DNA of 5,699 nucleotides from Candidatus Helarchaeota archaeon (GTDB taxonomy: Archaea > Asgardarchaeota > Lokiarchaeia > Helarchaeales > HEL-GB-A): NCBI GenBank assembly GCA_016840125.1, contig JAEOSY010000272.1, positions 1 through 5,699 of the forward strand, in the 5' to 3' direction. A program made the translations under genes and the position numbers. Below the pieces are notes generated by a model, which was not told the origin of the DNA, searched no databases, and saw nothing but the letters and a program-made list of their open reading frames with translations. Positions 1-4,510 of this stretch are shown one piece after another (within the stretch, counting starts at the first letter, position 1; every line of letters starts with the position of its first letter).

Positions 1-989
1 CCTATAAAAACTTCTTTGAAGGGCGTAAGAAAGGGCGAAAGGTTGGCTATCCTAAATTCAAATCGAAGAGGGGGAAGCAAACCTATACAACGGAATTCGT
101 CAATAACAACATTCGGGTGGATCAAACAGCCAAGCGGATCAAACTCCCAAAAGTGGGGTGGGTGAAGTACCGCGATAATAGGAACATGACTTATACGATT
201 AAGCGGGTCACCGTCAGTAAAACCCGAACGAATAAATTTTTTGCAGCTATCCTTATTGAAGTCGAGAGCAATATACAACCCCTTACGTCAGTTCAGCTTC
301 AAAAGGTTAAAGCGTATGATATGTCCGCCGCGAACGTTTTAGTCAGCGACCAGTTAAAGTTGTCCAATCCCCGCTTCTACCGCTCCCAAGAACGTAAATT
401 GACACGGTTGCATCGGCGGCTCTCCCGCAAGCAGAGGGGGTCGCAGAATCGGGAGAAGGCGCGCGTCAGGTTGGCGAAGCTCTATGAGAAGATCCAGAAT
501 CGGAAGAGGGACTGGACGCATAAACTTACCCATGATCTAAGCACTCAGCGCGATGCTGTTATCTTAGAGGATTTGAACATTGAGGGGATGAAGCAGTTCA
601 GTTCGGGGTTGGCGAAATCCGTGACTCTGGACTTCTCATGGTTTCAATTCACCACGTATTTAAAGTATAAAATGGCATGGCAGGGGAAGCACTTGGTGTT
701 CGTGGATCGGTTCTTCCCGTCCAGCAAGCAGTGCTCGGTTTGCGGTCAGAAAACCAATGACCTGCAACTGAGTGACCGCACTTGGACATGCCAGTGTGGC
801 GCAACGCATGATCGAGATGTGAACGCCGCGCAAAATCTGAAACGGGAAGGGATACGCCTTCTCGAAGACCTAGGACTTAAGATTATATGTACCGTTGGGA
901 CGACGGGAAATCACGCCTCGGGAGATCGTGTCAGACCTGCTTCGGTGGGCAGTGGTCAAGGAACGAGGAAGCATTCTGCCTTCGGGTAG
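1..989 (+). CDS. tnpB: RNA-guided endonuclease TnpB, 5'-truncated by window edge
   Basis: TnpB is the RuvC-like nuclease of IS200/IS605 elements. It is guided by an RNA made from the element's right end and cuts the empty donor site. The reading frame is open from base 3, so the GTG at 117 is not the real start: codons 3-116 encode typical TnpB sequence (YKNFFEGRKKGRKVGYPKFK). In all 328 residues are visible. RuvC-I is AYDMSAANVLVSD, with Asp at 318-320. RuvC-II is VILEDLNIEGM, with Glu at 567-569. RuvC-III is HDRDVNAAQNL, with Asp at 816-818. A zinc-ribbon-like stretch lies between II and III, with CSVCG first and then CQCG; the second pair is CxC rather than the usual CxxC. A basic helical linker follows RuvC-I. 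The C-terminal tail (VGTTGNHASGD) is typical of TnpBs whose 3' end doubles as guide-RNA scaffold. No frameshift or internal stop is seen, so the visible part appears functional. Confidence 0.93.
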   Translation, partial: YKNFFEGRKKGRKVGYPKFKSKRGKQTYTTEFVNNNIRVDQTAKRIKLPKVGWVKYRDNRNMTYTIKRVTVSKTRTNKFFAAILIEVESNIQPLTSVQLQKVKAYDMSAANVLVSDQLKLSNPRFYRSQERKLTRLHRRLSRKQRGSQNREKARVRLAKLYEKIQNRKRDWTHKLTHDLSTQRDAVILEDLNIEGMKQFSSGLAKSVTLDFSWFQFTTYLKYKMAWQGKHLVFVDRFFPSSKQCSVCGQKTNDLQLSDRTWTCQCGATHDRDVNAAQNLKREGIRLLEDLGLKIICTVGTTGNHASGDRVRPASVGSGQGTRKHSAFG

Positions 990-1020
990 AGGTAGTTCAA
1001 ATCTCTAATATGGAATTTTC
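880..1020 (+). ncRNA. Probable omegaRNA/reRNA of the TnpB element (scaffold plus about 16-20 nt guide)
   Basis: In IS200/IS605 elements the guide RNA scaffold overlaps the 3' end of tnpB, and the guide is the host sequence just outside the right end. Here the last 110 nt of tnpB can fold repeatedly. CACG (912-915) can pair with CGTG (927-930). GACCTGC (934-940) can pair with GCA+GGTC (949-957) across a two-base bulge. TTCTGCC (974-980) can pair with GGTAGAG (985-991), with two G-U pairs, around a cUUCGg tetraloop. If the element ends at 1000, the guide begins at 1001 with ATCTCTAATATGG. The 5' limit is a guess, because the RNA may be processed from the tnpB mRNA. Structure was judged by eye only. 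Confidence 0.5.
974..991 (+). repeat. Right-end hairpin of the IS element (cUUCGg tetraloop) containing the tnpB stop
   Basis: Seven-base arms TTCTGCC and GGTAGAG pair with two wobble pairs around the loop TTCG. The tnpB stop codon TAG (987-989) sits in the 3' arm. Subterminal hairpins near the right end are what TnpA transposases of this family recognise, and the terminal stem is also the end of the guide-RNA scaffold. Confidence 0.6.
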
Positions 1021-1147
1021 ATTAGGAAAATTTATTGTTAATTTCCATCTTCTCATTTAAAAATTTCAATTAATTACTTTAAAATATTTTATATTTATTT
1101 TAAAGGAAATTTTTTATCCAATAGCTCCAAACAATTACTGAATTATC
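1001..1147. promoter_or_regulatory. AT-rich gap with probable TATA-type promoter of rnp4-yhbY
   Basis: No gene is seen here. The stretch around 1087-1096 (TTTTATATTT), preceded by an A-rich run, is the best candidate for an archaeal TATA box. It would place a transcript start near 1120 and a short leader before the TTG at 1148. No convincing Shine-Dalgarno sequence precedes that TTG. A seven-base inverted repeat, AATTTTC (1014-1020) and GAAAATT (1026-1032), lies just outside the IS right end; in such AT-rich DNA it may be chance. The IS insertion lies about 150 bp upstream of rnp4, so it could have replaced or displaced older upstream control sequences. Confidence 0.35.
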
Positions 1148-1465
1148 TTGGCAAATCGAATAATAAAGCGGAAAAAATTCATCAAAAAAATTGCTGCAGA
1201 GCAAATTGAAATACTCTTTGAGCAAGCTAAGCTGAGTAGTGAGAAAGATTTATCAAAGAGCCAGAGATTTATTGATATGGCTAGAGCCATTAGTAAAAAA
1301 TGTAAAGTTAGAATACCTAAACATCATAAAATTCAAATTTGCAAACATTGCAAGACTTATTTGGTGCTAGGAATTAATTCTAGAATACGAATTCGTTCGA
1401 GAAGGCAAAGGCATTTGACAATCACATGTTTCAAATGTAAAAACTATTGCCGTTACAACTATTAA
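1148..1465 (+). CDS. rnp4: RNase P protein component 4 (Rpp21/Rpr2 family)
   Basis: This is a protein subunit of archaeal RNase P, which removes the 5' leader of precursor tRNAs. Rpp21 pairs with Rpp29 on the specificity domain of the RNase P RNA. The 105-residue length fits archaeal family members. The N-terminal half is helical and basic (IAAEQIEILFEQA, then FIDMARAISKKCKVRIP). The C-terminal half is a zinc ribbon with four cysteines: CKHC at residues 65-68 and CFKC at 94-97, separated by a basic strand (NSRIRIRSRRQRH) of the kind that contacts RNA. TTG at 1148 is the only plausible start, since the same frame has a TGA at 1139-1141 and the first internal ATG is at residue 44. It lies 1 nt upstream of yhbY, so the two are probably co-transcribed and translationally coupled. 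Confidence 0.92.
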   Translation: MANRIIKRKKFIKKIAAEQIEILFEQAKLSSEKDLSKSQRFIDMARAISKKCKVRIPKHHKIQICKHCKTYLVLGINSRIRIRSRRQRHLTITCFKCKNYCRYNY

Positions 1466-1466
1466 A

Positions 1467-1757
1467 TTGAAAGAAGTGAGTCCAGTGAGAAAGTCTACCA
1501 AGAGTCTCAAAATAAATGAAATAAAGGCAAATACTGCACAAATTATAATAGGGAAAGGAGGACTATCTGAAAATATGTTAGACACGATAAAAAAGAAATT
1601 GAATAAGGATAAAATCCTTAAGATTAAAATTTTAAAAACAGCAGCAGGCTTGCAGGAAGTTGGACGTAAAGAGTATGCTAAATTGATTGAAGAGAAACTA
1701 GAGGCAAAATTAATTGAGCTAAGGGGATATAATATAATACTTCAAAAAAAGAGATAA
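1467..1757 (+). CDS. yhbY: YhbY/CRM-domain RNA-binding protein
   Basis: The CRM (YhbY) fold is an RNA-binding domain found as a stand-alone protein in bacteria and archaea, where it associates with pre-50S particles or large-subunit rRNA; a ribosome-assembly role is inferred from that family. The diagnostic loop is IIIGKGGLSENM (GKGG, residues about 28-31), followed by a long helix (LDTIKKKLNKDK) and then a KIKIL strand. The C-terminal helix (YAKLIEEKLEAKLIELRGY) and final strand complete a single domain of normal length at 96 residues. The TTG at 1467 follows the rnp4 stop by one base. GTG codons at 1476 and 1485 are in frame, and 1485 has a GTGA motif upstream, so the true start could be there with 90 residues. 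The gene is followed by a convergent small gene. Confidence 0.88.
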   Translation: MKEVSPVRKSTKSLKINEIKANTAQIIIGKGGLSENMLDTIKKKLNKDKILKIKILKTAAGLQEVGRKEYAKLIEEKLEAKLIELRGYNIILQKKR

Positions 1758-1763
1758 AAATAA
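1743..1763 (-). terminator. T-rich terminator candidate for the minus-strand rubredoxin-like gene
   Basis: Read on the minus strand, two runs of T (complement of the A-runs at 1744-1750 and 1756-1760) follow the stop of the small gene at 1793. Archaeal termination commonly needs only such a T-rich tract. The runs overlap the 3' end of yhbY, so this is an assignment by position only. Confidence 0.35.
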
Positions 1764-1792
1764 TGTCGGTTTAAAGCACAGTAACCTCATTT

Positions 1793-1909
1793 TTAGATTT
1801 TGATAAATCTTGATTTTGGTGCACCACATTTAGGGCATCTTTCCGGGGGACATTTTGGAGGTTCTCCATTGCAAGTCCAACCACATACAGTACAACGCCA
1901 TTTTGCCAA
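1793..1909 (-). CDS. Small rubredoxin-like zinc/iron ribbon protein (38 aa)
   Basis: A 38-codon gene is hidden in what looks like an intergenic region. The protein begins MAKWRCTVCGW and ends GAPKSRFIKI. It has cysteines at residues 6, 9, 13, 20, 25 and 28; CTVC (6-9) and CPKC (25-28) form the two metal knuckles, as in the rubredoxin-like domain of rubrerythrins (WRCxxCG ... CPxCGAPKxxF). Cys13 and Cys20 are additional. The start is a TTG preceded by an AGGT ribosome binding site (1917-1920) at 7-nt spacing, and the frame has a stop at 1919-1921, so it cannot be the end of a longer protein. A TATA-like box lies 54 nt upstream. It is convergent with yhbY. Its role is unknown: electron transfer with Fe, or simply a Zn ribbon, are both possible. 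The recognisable fold plus start signals make it a real gene in my view. Confidence 0.8.
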   Translation of the reverse strand: MAKWRCTVCGWTCNGEPPKCPPERCPKCGAPKSRFIKI

Positions 1910-1962
1910 TTTTTTAACCTACTTGGAAATTTAAGCTAATACTAAAGTCAAGAAAAATAATT

Positions 1963-1972
1963 GATATATAAA
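1963..1972 (-). promoter_or_regulatory. TATA box of the rubredoxin-like gene
   Basis: On the minus strand this reads TTTATATATC, close to the archaeal TATA consensus. It lies 54 nt upstream of the TTG start. Transcription starting about 25 nt downstream would leave a leader of roughly 28 nt containing the AGGT site. Confidence 0.5.
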
Positions 1973-2090
1973 ATTGTTGTTAATATTTGCTAATATTGCC
2001 AATTGAAATACTCTTCAATCCAAACATTCCATGTATTGAAATTCAAACTGATCTGTCTTTAAAACAAAGCATAAGCTGATTTGGAAGGAA

Positions 2091-2108
2091 ATAAAAAATT
2101 TTTAAATA
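2091..2108 (+). promoter_or_regulatory. Probable BRE/TATA promoter of the rps19e operon
   Basis: An A-rich element (ATAAAAAA) followed by TTTTTAAATA (2099-2108) resembles an archaeal BRE plus TATA box. A transcript starting about 25 nt downstream, near 2130, would have a leader of roughly 105 nt before the rps19e ATG. That is long for an archaeon and leaves room for feedback control, but this is inference, and AT-rich DNA yields other weak TATA-like matches closer to the gene. Confidence 0.4.
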
Positions 2109-2237
2109 ACTAATCTTTTCTCATATTACACAAGTTTCTTATGACATCTTGTAATGAGTAAAGATGCAAACGAGAAACAATTAATTACAGAGTAGTTAAA
2201 AGAAGTAAGAGCAAGTTAAAAATATTAAGTGGATTAT

Positions 2238-2693
2238 ATGACAACATTATATGATGTTCCTGCAGATTTACTCATCAGTAAGCTTGCTGGAGAGCTAAAA
2301 ACGAATCATGAGAAAATCAAACCTTTACCTTGGGCATTATTTGTTAAAACTGGAGTTTTTAAAGAAAGATCTCCAACTGATCCTGATTGGTGGTTTGTGA
2401 GAAGTGCAAGCATACTTCGTAAAGTGGCATTACTCAGCTATATCGGTGTTTCCCGATTACGAGGGGTATACGGGGGACGTAAAAGAAGAGGTGCGAAACC
2501 AGAACACGTAAAAAAGGGTAGTGGTTCGATAATAAGGCATGCACTTCAGCAGTTAGAAGAGGCAGGACTTGTAGAGACAGTGAAAGGAAAAGGTAGAAGA
2601 ATTACAGCTACGGGCCAATCACTAGTAGATCGAATTGCGCATGATCTAAAGATGAAATTACAAAAAGAAATACCAGAGCTGGTTGTTTATTAA
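2238..2693 (+). CDS. rps19e: 30S ribosomal protein S19e
   Basis: S19e is a small-subunit ribosomal protein shared by archaea and eukaryotes and absent from bacteria. In eukaryotes it is needed for 40S maturation. The 151 residues match the usual archaeal length. Family hallmarks are the N-terminus TTLYDVPADLLI, the segment DPDWWFVRSASILRKVAL near residues 50-67, the loop GGRKRRGAKPEHVKKGSGSI, and the winged-helix part ALQQLEEAGLVE...GRRITATGQSLVDRIA. I chose the ATG at 2238 over the in-frame GTG at 2229 because archaeal homologues start directly before the TxYDVPAD sequence. It is the first gene of a cluster with PDCD5, L39e and L31e, 30 nt upstream of PDCD5. Confidence 0.96.
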   Translation: MTTLYDVPADLLISKLAGELKTNHEKIKPLPWALFVKTGVFKERSPTDPDWWFVRSASILRKVALLSYIGVSRLRGVYGGRKRRGAKPEHVKKGSGSIIRHALQQLEEAGLVETVKGKGRRITATGQSLVDRIAHDLKMKLQKEIPELVVY

Positions 2694-2723
2694 ATTATTG
2701 AATTAATAGGAGTTGGTTAGACA

Positions 2724-3065
2724 TTGGATGATGATGAATTAGAAGAAATTCGCCGTCGCAAACTAGCACAACTTCAAAATCAGGTTGGCGACGCTCAACA
2801 ACAACAACAAATGCAAGAAGATATGAACGCTCAGAAGCAGGCAATATTAAGAAAAATTTTAAGTCCGGAAGCTCGAAGTAGGCTCACCAATATCAAAATG
2901 GTCCGCCCTGAATTTGCGGCACAATTAGAATTACAATTAATTCAGCTAGCCCAAACTGGCCAACTCGCCAGATTAGGCAAATTACCGTTAAGTGATGAGA
3001 ATTTCAAAATGATTTTAACCCGACTCTCGGGAAAAAAACAGGAATTTAGAATAAAACATATTTAG
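2724..3065 (+). CDS. PDCD5/TFAR19-family DNA-binding protein
   Basis: This is the archaeal homologue of human programmed cell death protein 5. The family is a small three-helix protein with nucleic-acid-binding activity in archaea. Its archaeal role is unclear, but its steady linkage to rps19e and rpl39e suggests a job tied to translation. The 113 residues are of family length: a helical acidic-basic N-terminus (DDDELEEIRRRKLAQLQ), a Gln-rich stretch of five Q, then the conserved core KQAILRKILSPEARSRLTNI, VRPEFA, and a C-terminal LSDENFKMILTRLSGKKQEF. The start is TTG at 2724; the frame has a TAG at 2718-2720, so no earlier start is possible. AGGAG at 2708-2712 serves as ribosome binding site, at a rather long 11-nt spacing. 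It lies 12 nt upstream of rpl39e. Confidence 0.94.
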   Translation: MDDDELEEIRRRKLAQLQNQVGDAQQQQQMQEDMNAQKQAILRKILSPEARSRLTNIKMVRPEFAAQLELQLIQLAQTGQLARLGKLPLSDENFKMILTRLSGKKQEFRIKHI

Positions 3066-3077
3066 AGTTGCGAATCT

Positions 3078-3233
3078 ATGGCAAGAGTTAAACCACTAGG
3101 GAAGAAATTACGATTAGGACGTGCAAATAAACAAAATCGCTCAATCCCAGCATGGATCATTGTTAAAACACGAGGACGTGTTCGAACTCATCCAAAGAGA
3201 AGGAAATGGCGGAATCAAAGAATTAAACCCTAA
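3078..3233 (+). CDS. rpl39e: 50S ribosomal protein L39e
   Basis: L39e is a tiny, very basic large-subunit protein that lines the peptide exit tunnel in archaea and eukaryotes. The 51 residues are the standard length. The pattern [19 protein letters not shown] followed by [16 protein letters not shown] is characteristic, with the central Asn-Arg-x-Ile-Pro-x-Trp block. The start is ATG at 3078, 12 nt after the PDCD5 stop. No clear Shine-Dalgarno sequence is seen, so translation is probably coupled to the upstream gene. It is shorter than common gene-length cutoffs and easily missed. Confidence 0.95.
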   Translation: MARVKPLGKKLRLGRANKQNRSIPAWIIVKTRGRVRTHPKRRKWRNQRIKP

Positions 3234-3279
3234 GGTCATTTCAAAATTCATCTGGAATTTATAAAATTGAGGTAATCTA

Positions 3280-3753
3280 ATGCCTAGAGGAAAAAAGAAA
3301 GCAGCAAAGAAGAAACCAAAAGTGGAAGAACCCGAAAGTATTTCTGCAGAAGATGAATTAGAACCAACAGAAGAAGATCTAGGGGAATTGGAGGATGAAG
3401 ATACTTCAATTGAAGAAGAAATTATAGAAATTGAAGAGAAAAAAGAAGATCTTGGAGAAAGGTTCAAAGAAATTCCTGCTATGGAAGAAGAAATCGGGGA
3501 AATTTTAGAGGAACGACTTTATACAGTACCACTGGGTCGGGTTAAAAATACAGTGAGAAAAAAGAGGACTAAAAGGGCCGTTAATATGCTACGGGAGTTT
3601 GTTATCCGTCATATGAAGCCTGAGGGCATTTCAATCGATCCCCTACTTAATGAAATCTTGTGGAAACGAGGGATTGAGAAACCACCTCGACGAATCAGAA
3701 TTCGAGTAACAAAAGATCGTGAAGGGCTGGTTACAGTATACCCTGTTGACTAA
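3280..3753 (+). CDS. rpl31e: 50S ribosomal protein L31e with long charged N-terminal extension
   Basis: L31e sits next to the peptide exit tunnel on the large subunit of archaea and eukaryotes. The conserved domain occupies residues about 77-157: EERLYTVPLGRVKN, then KKRTKRAVNMLREFVIRHMK, ILWKRGIEKPPRRIRIRVTK and a C-terminal TVYPV. That alone is the usual size. Residues 1-76 are extra: 1-15 are strongly basic (8 of 15), and 16-60 are strongly acidic (24 of 45 Asp/Glu, only two Lys), followed by more Glu. The extension is low-complexity and probably disordered or coiled. The ATG at 3280 has a strong ribosome binding site, GAGGT at 3269-3273 with 6-nt spacing, which supports this start, so the extension is very likely translated. 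No other in-frame signal near residue 70 looks better. Confidence 0.94.
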   Translation: MPRGKKKAAKKKPKVEEPESISAEDELEPTEEDLGELEDEDTSIEEEIIEIEEKKEDLGERFKEIPAMEEEIGEILEERLYTVPLGRVKNTVRKKRTKRAVNMLREFVIRHMKPEGISIDPLLNEILWKRGIEKPPRRIRIRVTKDREGLVTVYPVD

Positions 3754-3785
3754 GGCCTCTTAACTTATTTTGATATGCTTCAACC

Positions 3786-3800
3786 TAGCTTTTTAAGCTA
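3786..3800. repeat. Short perfect inverted repeat between rpl31e and the hydrolase gene
   Basis: TAGCTT (3786-3791) and AAGCTA (3795-3800) are perfect inverted copies around TTT. The element lies 18 nt before the next ATG, just before its AGGAG site (3805-3809). It could be a regulator-binding palindrome or a weak hairpin. No T-run follows it, so it is not a typical terminator. Chance is a real alternative for six-base arms. Confidence 0.35.
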
Positions 3801-3817
3801 AAACAGGAGTTTTCATA

Positions 3818-4504
3818 ATGCTAAAGAAATTATTGGATAATTTATATTATATTCCAGAGAGGCAATTCGACGCGAATATCTATATAGTAGTTGAGGAAAA
3901 TGAGGGGCTAAATTTAATTGACACCGGTACCGGGCTTTTTGTAACACAAATAATTGAAGATATAAAATCTCAATTTGATATCAACAAATTAAAAAGAATA
4001 ATATTAACTCATTGTCACATTGATCACTCTGGTGGATTACATCGATTAGTAAAAAAATTTTCACCCAGGGTATGTGTTTTTGAAGTGGAGGCCCCTTACA
4101 TTGAGAGGGGAGATACTGTGGTTACAGTAGCTAGTATGATGATGCAAGAGTTCCCCCAAACAAAGGTGGATGTCTATTTAGAAGATGAGAGTACCTTAGA
4201 TTTGGGTTTTAAATTCAAAATATTTAAGATGCCTGGTCATACTCACGGTTCAGTTTGCTTTTATGAGGAAAAAATGAAAATTTTAATAAGTGGAGATGTG
4301 GTATTTCCACAGGCATCCTTTGGGAGGACGGATTTTCCAACAGGAAGTGGAGCACAACTCGTGGAATCATTAAAAAAAATTGCGGCGATGGATGTTGAAA
4401 TGTTGTTTCCAGGGCATATGCCCCCAATCTTAAAGAATGCAGGTGCAAATAACAAAAAATCATATGAGAATGCCAAAAAAATGCAGGAGATGGGTTTTCT
4501 CTAG
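3818..4504 (+). CDS. Metallo-beta-lactamase-fold hydrolase (glyoxalase II-like)
   Basis: This is a dinuclear-metal hydrolase of the MBL superfamily, 228 residues, cytoplasmic (no signal peptide). All metal ligands are visible: HCHIDH at residues 65-70 (H65, H67, D69, H70), H141 in GHTHGS, D160 in SGDVVF and H200 in FPGH. An N-terminal LIDTGTG strand-turn and the FGRTDFPTGS segment at about 168-177 resemble glyoxalase II/YcbL and persulfide-dioxygenase-like members, so a thioester or related sulfur substrate is possible, but the substrate cannot be read from sequence. The start is ATG at 3818 with AGGAG at 8-nt spacing. It follows rpl31e by 64 nt and may belong to the same transcript. It ends 4 nt from the convergent helicase gene. 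Confidence 0.9.
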   Translation: MLKKLLDNLYYIPERQFDANIYIVVEENEGLNLIDTGTGLFVTQIIEDIKSQFDINKLKRIILTHCHIDHSGGLHRLVKKFSPRVCVFEVEAPYIERGDTVVTVASMMMQEFPQTKVDVYLEDESTLDLGFKFKIFKMPGHTHGSVCFYEEKMKILISGDVVFPQASFGRTDFPTGSGAQLVESLKKIAAMDVEMLFPGHMPPILKNAGANNKKSYENAKKMQEMGFL

Positions 4505-4510
4505 TTTTTT
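4505..4510 (+). terminator. T-run terminator candidate after the MBL hydrolase
   Basis: Six T directly follow the stop codon of the hydrolase and overlap the stop region of the convergent gene. Archaeal transcription often ends at such tracts. No hairpin is visible. Confidence 0.35.

Larger units (their letters stand above)
1..1000 (+). mobile_element. IS200/IS605-family element (TnpB-type), right-hand part; left end outside window
   Basis: This is the 3' portion of an insertion element carrying tnpB. The right boundary is placed near 1000 because the tnpB stop lies inside a compact hairpin (974-991) that is followed within ten bases by TTCAA (996-1000). The TCAA form resembles the right-end cleavage tetranucleotide known for IS608, and the sequence turns abruptly AT-rich just after it. 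By eye the element is about half G+C, against roughly one third in the flanking genes, which suggests recent transfer. No tnpA is visible; it could lie upstream, or the element could be a tnpB-only (IS1341-like) copy. The exact right end is inferred, not proven. Confidence 0.75.
1910..2237. other. Gene-free stretch between the divergent rubredoxin-like gene and rps19e
   Basis: About 330 nt carry no supportable protein or RNA gene. The left part holds the promoter and ribosome binding site of the minus-strand small gene. The middle holds an imperfect 10-nt tandem pair (1981-1990 and 1991-2000, 8 of 10 matching) and a 15-nt stretch (2001-2015) that also occurs within rnp4 at 1204-1218. The right part holds a probable promoter for the ribosomal-protein operon and an unusually long candidate leader. 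Very short open frames occur (for example 13 codons from the ATG at 2154) but show no family signature. Confidence 0.6.

Noticed and set aside
117..119. GTG as start of tnpB
   Set aside because: The frame continues upstream to the window edge with typical TnpB sequence, so this codon is an internal valine.
1014..1032. AT-rich inverted repeat outside the IS right end as a terminator or second element end
   Set aside because: Seven-base arms of A/T are frequent by chance here, and no T-tract or repeated partner was seen.
1367..1585. Minus-strand frame with hydrophobic stretches over rnp4/yhbY
   Set aside because: It overlaps two well-recognised plus-strand genes. The hydrophobicity arises from reading Lys/Asn-rich codons in antisense.
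1988..2080. Plus-strand TTG-started frame of about 30 codons that includes a stretch similar to rnp4 (IEILF)
   Set aside because: No ribosome binding site or family similarity beyond the 15-nt repeat; a run without stops this short is expected by chance.
2154..2195. 13-codon ATG frame upstream of rps19e as a leader peptide
   Set aside because: No clear ribosome binding site or attenuator-like structure. Attenuation by leader peptide is not an established archaeal mechanism.
3141..3467. Minus-strand frame with a Ser-rich product
   Set aside because: It is the antisense of the Glu-rich L31e extension (GAA/GAG read backwards gives TTC/CTC/TCT codons). No family signature or start signals.
4224..4476. 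Two minus-strand frames inside the MBL hydrolase gene
   Set aside because: Antisense shadows of a gene with full catalytic motifs. No independent support.
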